Source of the DNA: Streptococcus oralis
GTDB taxonomy: Bacteria; Bacillota; Bacilli; Lactobacillales; Streptococcaceae
Direction of reading: 5' to 3'
Length of the DNA: 64,000 nucleotides
Assembly: GCF_001578705.1 (NCBI RefSeq)
Contig: NZ_KQ969038.1
Span: 1 to 64,000 of the forward strand
Positions 19,770-29,669 of this stretch are shown here, in pieces. The number at the start of each line of letters is the position of its first letter. The first letter of the stretch is position 1. Under the pieces are notes generated by a model, which saw only the letters and a list, made by a program, of their open reading frames with translations, did not search any database and was not told where the DNA came from. The translations under genes were made by a program, and so were the position numbers.

Positions 19770-21104
19770 TTATTCTAATCCACGGAAATAGTCCGTATCA
19801 ATCTCACGGTAGGGCTGAATATCCTGAACATACTCCAACACTCCTTGGAATTCTCCGTTTTCATCGTGTACGGCGGCATAGGTGATGTGGACAAACTTGC
19901 CTCGCGACTCTGACTTGAACCACATTTCATACTTGTCCTTTTTACCTTCACGAAGACCTTTCATAACGGCCTTCACCTTTTCTAGGTACTTGGGCGGATG
20001 ACAGAGTTCTACATTACGCCCGACTTGAGATGGTGTCCGTTTGAAAATCATCTCATCAGCTGGCGCATTGTCATTGTAATACTGGAAAATATCGTCTTTA
20101 TTGACAAAGGTAATCTCCATGGGGAGGTGATTGAGGATGAGGTTGGCCTGCTCAACTGAGAGATAGCCATTCCCAAAAGCCTGTTGACTATGGCGGTCCA
20201 GCACTGCTTCCTTTTCCTTAGGGGTAAAGGTAATGGTGAACTGTCCTTCTGGTGTATCGATAACTTGCTGCACTTGACCTTCAGCCGTGTCTAGTTGCAC
20301 GGGCTCCTCTGCACTCTTTTCCTCAACAAAGCTCTGGCGTTCTGGAACCCATTTCTCAGACGGACGGATGATGGCATAGCCATAGGCGTCACTCTCCTCC
20401 GCAATCTGAAGCCAGTCATCCTGAGTAAAGGACTCAAGGAGAATCATGAGAAGGATGGACTCTTCCTTGAAAATCATACTTTCAAACTCTGTCGCAAAAG
20501 CTTCAAAGTCTTCTTTTACACTACTAATCGACACTTCTGGAAGTGACTTGGCTGTCGTTAGAGCTGTTTGAAAGAGTTCCCTAATCTGGTCATCCACTCC
20601 CCACATAACTTTTGGAGGTGAATCGTGACCATAGCGCTCCATGATGGGAAAGAAGAGCTCTTCCTTGCGCTGGTAGTGGATATCAAATTGCCCCAAAAGC
20701 CCCATTTGACGGACCAAACCCTTGCGCATCTCCGCCAGCATTTCCTCGTCTTCCATAGACTCATAGGTATCTAACAATCTCCGAATGCGAATCAAGGCAG
20801 CACGGAGGGCCAGATTTTCATCCTTGAAGACGCGAACTGGGTGACCAGGGTGTTCGGTATCCTCTACTTCGACACCCTTTACAGCGTTTTTAAAAAGATT
20901 AGCATGGACATCACAAAGCTCCATGACATCTTCAAAGGTGACTCCTGAATCTGAGTTCATCAATTCGTGCTCCATGAGAGAAATCTCAATTGCCGAGACA
21001 CCTGTAAAGGTCGCATCAAAACGTTCCTGAACTGACTCAGGAGAGGCGCCATTGTGCAATTCTAACAAAATATCCCGTAGGATATGAATCCGTTCATCTG
21101 CCAT
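19770..21104 (-). CDS. DUF438 / hemerythrin / PAS domain protein
   Basis: A 444-residue cytosolic protein with three parts: DUF438 (about 1-65), a hemerythrin-like HHE domain (about 80-235) with conserved HxxE-type residues in HYQRKEELFFPIMERYGHDSP, and a C-terminal PAS-like domain (about 300-430). HHE domains bind a di-iron centre and sense or handle O2, NO or iron. The protein overlaps the DUF1858 gene at the stop/start, so the two are translationally coupled. Together they resemble a split version of the ScdA/RIC iron-centre repair layout. Function is inferred. Confidence 0.82.
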   Translation of the reverse strand: MADERIHILRDILLELHNGASPESVQERFDATFTGVSAIEISLMEHELMNSDSGVTFEDVMELCDVHANLFKNAVKGVEVEDTEHPGHPVRVFKDENLALRAALIRIRRLLDTYESMEDEEMLAEMRKGLVRQMGLLGQFDIHYQRKEELFFPIMERYGHDSPPKVMWGVDDQIRELFQTALTTAKSLPEVSISSVKEDFEAFATEFESMIFKEESILLMILLESFTQDDWLQIAEESDAYGYAIIRPSEKWVPERQSFVEEKSAEEPVQLDTAEGQVQQVIDTPEGQFTITFTPKEKEAVLDRHSQQAFGNGYLSVEQANLILNHLPMEITFVNKDDIFQYYNDNAPADEMIFKRTPSQVGRNVELCHPPKYLEKVKAVMKGLREGKKDKYEMWFKSESRGKFVHITYAAVHDENGEFQGVLEYVQDIQPYREIDTDYFRGLE

Positions 21105-21337
21105 TAGTCTAATCCAATCACTTCGTAGCCATTCGCTTCCAGTGTGCGGACAATCTTGTCCATAGGAGTTCCTTCGAGCTTAGAACCTTGTTTGAGCGAT
21201 ACTTTGCGACCGACTGTGTTGCGCATCAAGGGATTAGCAAGTGGTTTAAAACCCAGCTCCACTAGGATTTCCAAGACTTCTGGATGCTTGTCCACCACTT
21301 CTGCAACGGGAATTGACACATCGATGATATTATCCAT
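21104..21337 (-). CDS. DUF1858 domain protein
   Basis: A 77-residue protein of one DUF1858 domain: IIDVSIPVAEVVDKHPEVLEILVELGF, then GFKPLANPLMRNTVGRKVSL. It is related to the N-terminal ScdA/DUF542 module but lacks its cysteines. GGAGGT lies 6 bases before the ATG at 21337, so I prefer this start to the one at 21349. It is the first gene of the DUF1858-DUF438-DUF1912 unit and overlaps the next gene. Confidence 0.82.
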   Translation of the reverse strand: MDNIIDVSIPVAEVVDKHPEVLEILVELGFKPLANPLMRNTVGRKVSLKQGSKLEGTPMDKIVRTLEANGYEVIGLD

Positions 21338-21378
21338 GACGACCTCCATGTATGTTCTAAAATGATTTTCCTGCTTAT

Positions 21379-21384
21379 ATTATA
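21379..21384 (-). promoter_or_regulatory. Extended -10 promoter of the DUF1858 operon
   Basis: Minus-strand TGGTATAAT, with the hexamer at 21384-21379. No good -35 is seen at 17 bases. It lies just after the rbfA terminator. Confidence 0.65.
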
Positions 21385-21406
21385 CCATAAGCCTGACTAG
21401 CAAACA

Positions 21407-21432
21407 CTAAAAAAGAGGGGCAACCCCTCTTT
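21407..21432 (-). terminator. Terminator of the rimP-nusA-infB-rbfA operon
   Basis: A perfect 9-bp stem, AAAGAGGGG (21412-21420) / CCCCTCTTT (21424-21432), followed by T residues on the minus strand, directly after the rbfA stop codon. Confidence 0.88.
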
Positions 21433-21433
21433 C

Positions 21434-21784
21434 TTAATTTTTATCCAGATTGCGTAGCATCTCGTCAATCTTGTTTCCATATTCAATGGATTCATCTTTG
21501 ACGAAGGTTAAATCTGGGATTTTGTACAATTTCAAATTGCGACCAAGTTCACGTTTGATGGTACCAGTTGCTTTTTCAAGCCCGATTTGTGCTTTTTGGT
21601 TATCCGAAGCAAGGTTACTCAAAATGGTATAGTAAACCTTGGCAACAGACAAGTCACCTAGCATCTGAACATCTGTAATGGTCACACCTTGGACACGCGG
21701 ATCACGGACTTTCTTTTGCAAAATCTCATTGACTTCACGCTTGATTTCCATGCCCACACGATCCGTACGGAAATGATTTGCCAT
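21434..21784 (-). CDS. rbfA: 30S ribosome-binding factor A
   Basis: A 116-residue KH-fold protein needed for late 30S maturation. [18 protein letters not shown] at the start and [13 protein letters not shown] in the core are typical. I chose the ATG at 21784 because AGAAAGGA precedes it; the longer frame from 21811 lacks support. It is the last gene of the operon, 166 bases after infB. That gap contains a small hairpin. Confidence 0.93.
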   Translation of the reverse strand: MANHFRTDRVGMEIKREVNEILQKKVRDPRVQGVTITDVQMLGDLSVAKVYYTILSNLASDNQKAQIGLEKATGTIKRELGRNLKLYKIPDLTFVKDESIEYGNKIDEMLRNLDKN

Positions 21785-21812
21785 GATATTCCTTTCTCTA
21801 CTTTGAACCAAA

Positions 21813-21834
21813 AGCTAGGCCAGCAGACCTAGCT
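21813..21834 (-). other. Hairpin between infB and rbfA
   Basis: AGCTAGG (21813-21819) pairs with CCTAGCT (21828-21834); TTTT follows on the minus strand. It could be a weak terminator or an mRNA processing site that sets the rbfA level relative to infB. Confidence 0.45.
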
Positions 21835-21950
21835 ATTTCTGTTAGATAGAGGAACTAGAGCCATTTGAATCTAGGAAACAAGCCTTAGATAGAACTAAGG
21901 GTTCATCAAGGCGCTGTTGACGACGAGTCAAATCGGCTATCGTTTCTCTA

Positions 21951-24737
21951 TTATCTCTTGATTTCTTCCATGACATAAGCCTCAATCACATCATCAGTCT
22001 TGATGTCATTGTAGCCATCGATCATCAATCCACCTTCACGACCGTTTGTAACTTCTTTGACGTCGTCTTTGTAGTGTTTCAAGCTTGCGAGTTCGCCGTC
22101 ATAGATAACGACACCGTCACGGATGACACGAACTTTAGAATCACGGGTAACCTTACCACTCATAACCATAAATCCACCGATGGTTCCTACTTTAGATACC
22201 TTGAAGGTTTCACGGATAACTGCTTCACCGATAACTTTTTCTTCAAATTCTGGATCAAGCATCCCTTTCATGGCTTCTTCCATCTCTTCGATAACCTTGT
22301 AGATAATGCTGTGGAGACGGATTTCTACATCGTCAGCTTCCGCTTGTTGACGCGCTTGTGGTGTAGGGCGTACGTTGAAACCAACGATAAAGGCATTTGA
22401 AGCTTCCGCAAGGGTCACGTCAGATTCATTGATAGCACCGACTGCCGAGTGGACAATAGTAACTTTGACACCTTCTACATCGATCTTTTGAAGTGAGGCA
22501 GAAAGGGCTTCGACAGAACCTTGTACGTCGGCCTTGATGATAACGTTAACCGACTTAAGTTCACCAGCTTTAAGCGTATCAAAGAGGTTTTCAAGGCTGA
22601 CACGTTGGGTAGCTTGGCGTTGTTTCATGAGGGCACGTTTCGCACGCTCTTCACCTGCTGCACGCGCAGATTTTTCATCCTCGTAAACGGCAAAATGGTC
22701 ACCCGCCATTGGCGCTTCGTTTAGACCTGTGATAGAAACCGGCGTTGATGGGCCTGCAACCTTAACACGACGACCAAGGTCATTGGTCATGGCACGGACA
22801 CGACCGAAGGTATTTCCGACAACGATTGGGTCTTGGACATTCAAGGTACCTTGTTGAACAAGAAGGGTTGCAACTGCACCTTTTCCTTTATCCAAGCGCG
22901 CTTCGATAACCGTACCAATCGCACGAACTGTTGGGTCTGCCTTGAGTTCTTGGATTTCAGCTACAAGAAGGACTGTTTCCAAGAGTTCATCGATATTTTG
23001 GTTGAATTTGGCTGAGATTTCGACAAACTCAGAATCTCCACCCCAAGCTGTTGACATAACCCCATGCTCTGCCAATTCACCGATAACACGTTCTGGGTTG
23101 GCACCTGGTTTATCAATCTTGTTGATAGCTACGATAATTGGAACGTTGGCCGCTTTTGAGTGGTTGATGGCTTCGATAGTCTGAGGCATAACCCCGTCAT
23201 CTGCCGCAACGACCAAGATGGTAATATCGGTAACAGAAGCACCACGCGCACGCATAGAGGTAAAGGCTGCGTGCCCTGGTGTATCAAGGAAGGTAATCTT
23301 CTTGCCATTTTCCACGATTTGGTAGGCACCAATATGCTGAGTGATACCACCTGCTTCACCTGTCGCAACACGAGAGTTACGAAGGGTATCCAAGAGGGTT
23401 GTTTTACCATGGTCAACGTGTCCCATGATGGTTACAACTGGTGGACGCTCAACCAATTCATCTTCATTGAGATAGCCATCTTCGACGAAGAAACGTTCGA
23501 TGTCGGCATTATCCACTTCAACCTTTTGTTTGGCTTCGATGCCGTAATCCACCATGAGGAGTTCGATGGTTTCTCCATCCAAGGATTGGTTTTGTGTGGC
23601 CATCACACCCATCATAAAGAGTTTCTTAACGATTTCTGCTGGTTCACGTTTGATACGTTTTGCGATTTCCGCAACAGTCATACCATCTGTATACTCAAAT
23701 TCCGTTGGCAATTCGTGGAACTTACGCTCTGTAACAGGTTTTGGAGTCTGGTTACGGTTGTTTTGCTTGTTCCCTTTTTTATTCTTTTTGTTGTTATTCC
23801 AGTTACTATTTCTTTGATTTCTCACTTGATTCTGACTACTTCGATTCTTTTGTTGTTTTCTAGGACCATCTTCTTCGTGATCATAATCGTCACGTTCTTT
23901 GTCTGGTCGAGCTTGTTTTTTACGACGTGTATCCACTGGCGCTTCTTTCGCTACTGGAGCTACTGTTACGGCTGGCTGCGTTTGTTCAGCTAGCTTAGCA
24001 GCTTCCTCAAAGATTTCCTCAGGCTCCTTGCGTTTGTTAGCTTGAGCCAAGGCTTCTTTGGCAGCTTGCGATTGTTTGAAGCGCTCCTCGCTTGAGCGTG
24101 CGTACTCTGCATTTTGCTCTGCTTTTAGGGCTGCCGCACGGGCTTTAAAGTCAACACGTGGTCCAGCTTGTTTTGGCTGGAAGTCTTGTTGCTGACGGCG
24201 ATCATTGCCACGATTTCCTTGACCTTGTGGTTTTTTCCCTTGGTCGTTAAATCGGCGATTATCGCGGTTTCCTTGACCAGGTTTGCCACCATTACGGCCG
24301 TCATTTTTCTGACGGTTGCCGTTTTGTTGTTGGTCACGGTTATTGCCCTTGTTTTGTTTGCGTCTCTCTGCCTGCTCTTTGGCACGTGCCTCACGCTCCG
24401 CCTTGAAGTTTCGACTTTGTGGTCTTGCTGCCACTACTGTTTCTTCCTTAGGAGCTGCAGGTATAGCTGATTTGCTTTCTTTCTTAGCAGCTACTGGTTT
24501 AGCTGATACAGGCTTTTCTGCTTTCTTTTCTACACTTACTTTTGGTGCTGCAGGTTTTGCTTCTGCCTTAGGAGCAGGTGCAGGTTTAAAGCTAGCTGCG
24601 ATTTGTTCAGCAGCAGCAGCTTCCACGCTCGATGAGTGGCTTTTCACATCCAAGCCCAACTCTTTTGCACGCGCTACAACTTCTTTACTTTCTTTTCCAA
24701 GTTCTTTTGCGATTTCGTACAATCTTTTCTTAGACAA
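21951..24737 (-). CDS. infB: Translation initiation factor IF-2
   Basis: A 928-residue GTPase that brings initiator tRNA to the ribosome. Residues 1-50 form the IF2N module. About 60-340 are a low-complexity Ala/Lys/Pro/Gln/Arg/Asn-rich linker, then a second IF2N (about 350-400). The G domain has GHVDHGKTT near 437 and NKID, followed by domains II-IV. The linker is long but normal for streptococci. The gene starts 16 bases after ylxQ in the nusA-infB operon. Confidence 0.97.
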   Translation of the reverse strand: MSKKRLYEIAKELGKESKEVVARAKELGLDVKSHSSSVEAAAAEQIAASFKPAPAPKAEAKPAAPKVSVEKKAEKPVSAKPVAAKKESKSAIPAAPKEETVVAARPQSRNFKAEREARAKEQAERRKQNKGNNRDQQQNGNRQKNDGRNGGKPGQGNRDNRRFNDQGKKPQGQGNRGNDRRQQQDFQPKQAGPRVDFKARAAALKAEQNAEYARSSEERFKQSQAAKEALAQANKRKEPEEIFEEAAKLAEQTQPAVTVAPVAKEAPVDTRRKKQARPDKERDDYDHEEDGPRKQQKNRSSQNQVRNQRNSNWNNNKKNKKGNKQNNRNQTPKPVTERKFHELPTEFEYTDGMTVAEIAKRIKREPAEIVKKLFMMGVMATQNQSLDGETIELLMVDYGIEAKQKVEVDNADIERFFVEDGYLNEDELVERPPVVTIMGHVDHGKTTLLDTLRNSRVATGEAGGITQHIGAYQIVENGKKITFLDTPGHAAFTSMRARGASVTDITILVVAADDGVMPQTIEAINHSKAANVPIIVAINKIDKPGANPERVIGELAEHGVMSTAWGGDSEFVEISAKFNQNIDELLETVLLVAEIQELKADPTVRAIGTVIEARLDKGKGAVATLLVQQGTLNVQDPIVVGNTFGRVRAMTNDLGRRVKVAGPSTPVSITGLNEAPMAGDHFAVYEDEKSARAAGEERAKRALMKQRQATQRVSLENLFDTLKAGELKSVNVIIKADVQGSVEALSASLQKIDVEGVKVTIVHSAVGAINESDVTLAEASNAFIVGFNVRPTPQARQQAEADDVEIRLHSIIYKVIEEMEEAMKGMLDPEFEEKVIGEAVIRETFKVSKVGTIGGFMVMSGKVTRDSKVRVIRDGVVIYDGELASLKHYKDDVKEVTNGREGGLMIDGYNDIKTDDVIEAYVMEEIKR

Positions 24738-24753
24738 ATCATGTCCTCCTCTT

Positions 24754-25053
24754 CTATTCCATAAGAGACCTCATTTTCTTTGTAAATCCAGCATCTGTCA
24801 CAGCCAAAACCTTTCGCGATTTTCCAACTGCTATGCTTAATTCCAGTGTTGAAAACACGGTTATAACTTCTACTTGATAATAGTCACTTTTATCTTGAAT
24901 CTTCTTGGTCAGATTGGGACCAGCATCATGAGCCAGAAAGACTAGCTTGGCTTTCTGGTCTTGAATGGCCTTGACCACCAATTCCTCACCCGATATGATC
25001 CGACCTGCTCGTTGAGCAAGTCCCAAGAGATTGCTTATCTTTTGCTTATTCAA
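24754..25053 (-). CDS. ylxQ: YlxQ, L7Ae-like RNA-binding protein
   Basis: A 99-residue L7Ae/L30e/S12e/Gadd45 fold protein: [21 protein letters not shown], then [14 protein letters not shown] and [10 protein letters not shown]. Members bind kink-turn RNA; the role in the nusA-infB operon is not settled. It overlaps the end of ylxR by 8 bases. Confidence 0.9.
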   Translation of the reverse strand: MNKQKISNLLGLAQRAGRIISGEELVVKAIQDQKAKLVFLAHDAGPNLTKKIQDKSDYYQVEVITVFSTLELSIAVGKSRKVLAVTDAGFTKKMRSLME

Positions 25054-25339
25054 GTCCTAACTCTCTTCTTTTCACTTTGTGATCCACATAAGCGATCAAC
25101 TCGTCATAAAAGCTTTCTTCCACTTCCATGTTAAAGCTGCGGTTAAAGACTTTCTTCTTTTTTGCCTCTAGGGCTTCTGCATTGTCTAGCTTGATATAAG
25201 CGCCACGACCATTGGCCTTGCCTGTTGGATCGATAAAGACCTGTCCTTCCTTGTTCTTGACAATACGGAGCAAATCACGCTTATCAATCACTTGGTTGGA
25301 TACAACAGACTTGCGCAAAGGGATTTTTCTTGTTTTCAT
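25046..25339 (-). CDS. ylxR: YlxR (RnpM) RNA-binding protein
   Basis: A 97-residue DUF448 protein: TRKIPLRKSVVSNQV, then KRDLLRIVKNKEG and GRGAYIKL. The usual CxxC-like first motif is replaced by LRKS here. B. subtilis YlxR/RnpM has been linked to RNase P modulation. It lies between nusA and ylxQ and overlaps ylxQ. Confidence 0.9.
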   Translation of the reverse strand: MKTRKIPLRKSVVSNQVIDKRDLLRIVKNKEGQVFIDPTGKANGRGAYIKLDNAEALEAKKKKVFNRSFNMEVEESFYDELIAYVDHKVKRRELGLE

Positions 25340-25360
25340 CTTTCCCTCCTCTAGCAGCTT

Positions 25361-26497
25361 TTATTCTTCGATCAATTCGTCCGCAGCTGCGTAATCCACT
25401 TGACCAGCTTCTTCCATAGCTTCAAACTCACTTGCAGACTTGATATCGATACGGTAACCCGTCAAGTGAGCTGCCAAGCGAACGTTTTGTCCACGACGAC
25501 CGATGGCAAGAGAAAGCTTGTTATCAGGTACAACGACCAAGGCACGTTTGCTGTCATTTTCATCAAAGATAACTTGGTCAACCTCTGCAGGTGCGATGGC
25601 ATTGTAGATAAATTCAGCTGGATCCGCTACCCACTCAATAACGTCAATGTTTTCTTCTACAGGAATCATGCGGTCGCTCTTGGCATCGTAACGAGCTGGG
25701 TGGAATTTGCTGGTGATCTTCTTGATGTTAGCACCACCACGTCCAACGATTGTCCCGATAGCGTCCACGTTTGGATTGTGACTACGAACTGCAACCTTGG
25801 TACGGTCACCCGCTTCACGAGCCACACTCATGATTTCAACAGTTCCATCATAAACTTCTGGAATTTCTTGCTCCATCAAGCGTTTGATCATTTCTGGATG
25901 GCTACGGCTAACAAAGACGTTGACACCACGAGGGTTGTCTTCAACCTTGTAAACATAAACTTCGATACGATCATGGGAAGCAAAAACTTCTCCAGGGATT
26001 TGGTCTTGTTTTGACAATTGGGCTTCGATGCTGCCAAGGTTGACATAGATGAAACGGTTGTCAAAACGTTCTACTGTACCAGACATGATTTCTTGTTCAT
26101 GTTCCTTGTAAGTATTGTAGGTGATAGCACGTGTTTGCTTGCGCATTTTTTCCATAATGGTTTGTTTAGCAGATTGGGCTGCTACACGACCAAACTCAGC
26201 TGGTGCTTCTTCAAACTTGATTTTGTCACCAAGCTCATAGGCTGAATTAATAGCAAGGGCATCTTTCAAGCTGATTTCCAAACGGCTATCAAATACTTCA
26301 TCAACAACTTCACGGACAGTATAGACAGTAAAGTCACCTGTTTTTTCGTTGAAGTCAATGGCTACGCTATCAGATTGACCATAGCGTCTGCGATAAGCGG
26401 AACGAAGCGACTCTACTACTGCGTCGATGATGTCTTCTTTTTTGATTCCCTTGTCTTCTTCCAAAATGCGGAAGGCCTCTAGCATTTCTTTACTCAT
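25361..26497 (-). CDS. nusA: Transcription termination/antitermination factor NusA
   Basis: A 378-residue NusA of the short Gram-positive type. An N-terminal RNA polymerase-binding domain (1-125) is followed by S1 (about 135-200), KH1 (about 205-275) with VGRGGANIKKI, and KH2 (about 285-345) with IGRRGQNVRLA. It lacks the C-terminal acidic repeats of E. coli NusA. It is second in the operon, after rimP. Confidence 0.97.
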   Translation of the reverse strand: MSKEMLEAFRILEEDKGIKKEDIIDAVVESLRSAYRRRYGQSDSVAIDFNEKTGDFTVYTVREVVDEVFDSRLEISLKDALAINSAYELGDKIKFEEAPAEFGRVAAQSAKQTIMEKMRKQTRAITYNTYKEHEQEIMSGTVERFDNRFIYVNLGSIEAQLSKQDQIPGEVFASHDRIEVYVYKVEDNPRGVNVFVSRSHPEMIKRLMEQEIPEVYDGTVEIMSVAREAGDRTKVAVRSHNPNVDAIGTIVGRGGANIKKITSKFHPARYDAKSDRMIPVEENIDVIEWVADPAEFIYNAIAPAEVDQVIFDENDSKRALVVVPDNKLSLAIGRRGQNVRLAAHLTGYRIDIKSASEFEAMEEAGQVDYAAADELIEE

Positions 26498-26539
26498 GTT
26501 TTCTTCACTTTTGAATCCTCAAAAGCTATCCTTTCTTTT

Positions 26540-27019
26540 CTATAGTTTTACTGCTAAACGTGCTTTTGATACTAAACTGTATGGAATTTGGACAGTTTTC
26601 TTACGTGTTTTGTCCATATATTCCATGGTCAACTCGTCCTCTTCAAAGGATACCAAGGTTCCTTCAAAGACTTTTTGCTTATCGATAGCTTGGTAGAGCC
26701 CGACATGGATGTATTTCCCAACAGCTCCAGCGACAGCATCCTTGGTTTTCAAAGGACGTTCCAATCCTGGACTGGTAATTTCTAGGAAATATTGTTCTGG
26801 GAAGGGATCGGGCTTGATGGTGTCTAGGACAGGACTGATAATTTCTGTCAGGTCTGCCGTGTCGTTCAAGGTAATTCCTTCAGGTTTATCTACAAAAATA
26901 CTGAGAATCATGTCACTGCCAATCTTTCCATACTCGATATCCACGAGTTCAAAAGGTGCTTGAATGACAGGTTCTACAACTTCTCTGACTAATTCTACGA
27001 TTGTTGCGATTGCGTCCAC
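26540..27019 (-). CDS. rimP: Ribosome maturation factor RimP
   Basis: A 159-residue RimP, needed for 30S maturation: [23 protein letters not shown], then [11 protein letters not shown], then a C-terminal SH3-like domain. It is the first gene of the rimP-nusA-ylxR-ylxQ-infB-rbfA operon. The annotated start is a GTG at 27019, but the AGGAGG ribosome site directly abuts it with no spacer. The first codon with normal spacing is an ATC three codons further on. The true initiation codon is therefore uncertain. Confidence 0.92.
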   Translation of the reverse strand: MDAIATIVELVREVVEPVIQAPFELVDIEYGKIGSDMILSIFVDKPEGITLNDTADLTEIISPVLDTIKPDPFPEQYFLEITSPGLERPLKTKDAVAGAVGKYIHVGLYQAIDKQKVFEGTLVSFEEDELTMEYMDKTRKKTVQIPYSLVSKARLAVKL

Positions 27020-27079
27020 CTCCTCATAAGCAAGAGGCGAAGATATTTCCCCGCCTCACTTTTTCATATTCTTGCTATT

Positions 27080-27108
27080 AGTATAACACTCTTGATTCTT
27101 TTTGTAAA
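27080..27108 (-). promoter_or_regulatory. Promoter of the rimP-nusA-infB operon
   Basis: Minus-strand -35 TTTACA (27108-27103), 17-base spacer, -10 TATACT (27085-27080). The leader of about 55 nt folds: GAGGCG pairs with CGCCTC just before the ribosome binding site of rimP. Confidence 0.8.
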
Positions 27109-27145
27109 GCAAAAGCATTCAAAGGGCTTGTTTTCAAGCTTAGTC

Positions 27146-27781
27146 TTAAAATTCTGCCTCAACTCGGTAGATCACTTGACCTTTGCTGGAGAATTTTTGC
27201 TCATATTCCGTCATGACATTGCCTTCAAAATCACTGGCATGCAAGTCCAACCAAACACCATTGAGCTTCATCCCATACTGAGAAAAACTCACCAAGCTGT
27301 ACTCAAATAAGCCACGATTGTCTGTCTTGAAATGGATTTCCCCATTCTCAGGCAAGATGCGCTTGAAGGTATCCAAGAAACTCTTGTAAGTCAAACGACG
27401 TTTTTCATGGCGTTTTTTAGGCCAGGGATCTGAAAAGTTTAGGTAGAGACGATCAATTTCACCGTCTTCAAAGTAGTCGGTCAGATCTGAACCATCTACC
27501 CACAACAATTTGATATTGGGCACTCCAACTTCAAGCACCTTGTCCAGGGCATAACTCAATACCGACTTTTGAATGTCAATCCCGATGTAGTTAATGTCAG
27601 GGTTTTGCTTGGCCATTCCTGATATGAAGGCCCCTTTCCCACTTCCAACTTCAACATGAATAGGATGATCATTTCCAAACAAGTCTCGCCATTTCCCTTT
27701 GGCTTCCAAGGGATTGAGGACAACATACTGGGGATTAGCCTCTAGTAACTCTGTCGCCCCTTTACGATTTCTAACTCTCAT
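27146..27781 (-). CDS. trmB: tRNA (guanine-N7-)-methyltransferase
   Basis: A 211-residue TrmB that makes m7G46 in t[13 protein letters not shown] (SAM motif I), the [16 protein letters not shown] signature and HFKTDN are all present. It overlaps ccrZ by 4 bases. The ccrZ-trmB pairing is strongly conserved in Firmicutes. Confidence 0.97.
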   Translation of the reverse strand: MRVRNRKGATELLEANPQYVVLNPLEAKGKWRDLFGNDHPIHVEVGSGKGAFISGMAKQNPDINYIGIDIQKSVLSYALDKVLEVGVPNIKLLWVDGSDLTDYFEDGEIDRLYLNFSDPWPKKRHEKRRLTYKSFLDTFKRILPENGEIHFKTDNRGLFEYSLVSFSQYGMKLNGVWLDLHASDFEGNVMTEYEQKFSSKGQVIYRVEAEF

Positions 27782-28572
27782 CTCTTCTTTCCATACTTGT
27801 CACGGAAGACACGCAAGGCATAAATCTCCCGGTTTACATTGTCTAAATCTTGATTTACAAAGTATTTGGCAATCTGGCTCAAGTAAGAATACTGACCATA
27901 CCAATACAATTTATCTAACACTGTCTGATTGTACTTATAACCGTAATAAGTTAGCCAATCATGCCAATGTTGCTCTGGAATATAATGACACAGCATATGC
28001 GCTACATCAAACATACGATCCGTCAGACGAACCGAATCCCAATCCACTAGATAAACGAGTCCACTCTCTGTCTCAATCCAATTGCTATGGCGAAGATCTC
28101 CATGCACAATCGTTGCATGGTCTTCCCTAAAACCTGGAACTGTCCTGCGCAAATCATCAATCACCGAGTTTAAGTACTGATGTCGTTTCAAGACTTCGGG
28201 TGCTTCCTGCCTCCAAGACTGCAACAAGTCTAATGGAGTCTCCATGGTATATCCCAAACGGCTCAACTGCTTCATCAAGGGACGTGAGCGGTGAAGACGT
28301 GTCAAGATATTGATGATCTGCTTGCGATTCATATCGTGAGGTGTCAAGATTTTACCCGTCAACCATTCCTGGGCACACATATCACGACCATCTGGCAAAC
28401 GACGAGTCCATAGTAATTGAGGAGCGATTTGTTCTCTGGCTAGGCCAGGTAGGATTGGAGAGGTGTTCATTTTTACAAAGACGCGCTTCCCATCAGGGTA
28501 GCTTCCCATATAAGCTTTGCCGCTCTTCCCAGGTATAGGGGTCAGCGTTAGCTCATTATCACCCAAGTCCAT
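27778..28572 (-). CDS. ccrZ: Cell-cycle regulator CcrZ (YtmP family, phosphotransferase fold)
   Basis: A 264-residue choline/aminoglycoside-kinase-like protein. H157-G-D159, N164 and D177 (in LVDWD) are the catalytic and metal-binding residues of the fold. In S. pneumoniae CcrZ binds FtsZ and promotes DnaA-dependent initiation of replication; position next to trmB and high similarity to that description support the name. B. subtilis YtmP phosphorylates ribose-like substrates. GGAGGAAAG lies before the ATG. It follows ecsB by 47 bases. Confidence 0.9.
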   Translation of the reverse strand: MDLGDNELTLTPIPGKSGKAYMGSYPDGKRVFVKMNTSPILPGLAREQIAPQLLWTRRLPDGRDMCAQEWLTGKILTPHDMNRKQIINILTRLHRSRPLMKQLSRLGYTMETPLDLLQSWRQEAPEVLKRHQYLNSVIDDLRRTVPGFREDHATIVHGDLRHSNWIETESGLVYLVDWDSVRLTDRMFDVAHMLCHYIPEQHWHDWLTYYGYKYNQTVLDKLYWYGQYSYLSQIAKYFVNQDLDNVNREIYALRVFRDKYGKKR

Positions 28573-28619
28573 TTCTTTCCTCCGTATAAAGTTTCCTTAC
28601 TATTCTACTAGTTTTTGGT

Positions 28620-29669
28620 CTATTCGTCAACCAATCTTTTTAGTTGGTAAGGCAAATAAAACAATTGTAGGAAGAGACTAGCCCCTACAAGAGCCAACAA
28701 GGCTATTTTTTCTTGAAAAACCACTGCTCCGACCAGCAGCTCCAGCAAAAGAACTGCACTTCCCACACCGAGCACAACCTGTTTCAGACCCTTTTCTTTC
28801 TCCCCTTTTTCTAGTGGAAAGAGCTGGGTCAAGTATTGGTAATCAAAGGCGTGATAGAGGGCTAGCAATTGGAAGAGTAAGAGATAGTTAAACAGTATTA
28901 CCACTGCTGTCGCAATCCAAGATTGCTCGATAAAGATCTCAGCTAACAAAGAAAGCAAGAGAAGCCTGAAACTGAGGGCAAAGAGATCTCCATTTCGCAG
29001 ATAAGAACGAAGATAGAGGTTTTGCCAAATCTTCCCTGGAACCTTTTGAACAACATTTAGGATGAAATCCAGATAAGCACGACGTTTGACACTATTTGAA
29101 ATCCCCTTGACCTGCGTAAAGAGAGCAAAGAAACGAAGCAAGACTTGCTTGCGTTTGCTTTCTTGAGCGATCACATAGTCCCAGTCAAGCCCATTCTCTG
29201 TAAAAAATTTACTAACTTTTTGGCGAAAGATTAGGTACTTTGCTGCTCCCAATAAAAGCACATAGATGAAAAAAACTGGCAAGCCATAACCCATGGCTAA
29301 AAATAAGGGCGCAAATAAAAGCAAGAAAAGGGTTTGGACAAAGAGCCAAAAGACCAGTGAGCGCATCGTCTGCCCTTTGAGGTGAGACTTAACCTCCTCT
29401 TCACTGACTAAGAGAAAGAGCTTGTCAGGTCCTTCCATGTAGGTCGCGATTCCTCCCCAAGCCAAAAGTAAGACAGATACAATCCCAAAAAACAAGAGGA
29501 TAGGCCAATGATTTTCAGGAAAATCTTGCAAGAGTTGACTATACTGGTAAGCTAGAAAGCCGATAAGAACTAGCAGGAACAAGACAAAGTGGTCATTTAG
29601 AACATAACGCAGATAACCGACACACTCCTTACGAAAAGCCTGCTTTCGCTTTAAAAACAAGTCTTTCAT
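28620..29669 (-). CDS. ecsB: EcsB-type ABC transporter permease
   Basis: A 349-residue integral membrane protein with about six to eight hydrophobic segments (clusters near 28-45, 60-78, 108-145, 240-285, 305-340). It belongs to the EcsB family. The Ecs transporter affects protein secretion, competence and intramembrane proteolysis (RasP) in Bacillus; the substrate is unresolved. Its start overlaps ecsA by 4 bases. Confidence 0.88.
   Translation of the reverse strand: MKDLFLKRKQAFRKECVGYLRYVLNDHFVLFLLVLIGFLAYQYSQLLQDFPENHWPILLFFGIVSVLLLAWGGIATYMEGPDKLFLLVSEEEVKSHLKGQTMRSLVFWLFVQTLFLLLFAPLFLAMGYGLPVFFIYVLLLGAAKYLIFRQKVSKFFTENGLDWDYVIAQESKRKQVLLRFFALFTQVKGISNSVKRRAYLDFILNVVQKVPGKIWQNLYLRSYLRNGDLFALSFRLLLLSLLAEIFIEQSWIATAVVILFNYLLLFQLLALYHAFDYQYLTQLFPLEKGEKEKGLKQVVLGVGSAVLLLELLVGAVVFQEKIALLALVGASLFLQLFYLPYQLKRLVDE

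Noticed and set aside
22074-24840. Long plus-strand frames opposite infB, one of 277 codons
   Set aside because: They follow the codon pattern of infB on the other strand and have no recognisable protein motifs or start signals.
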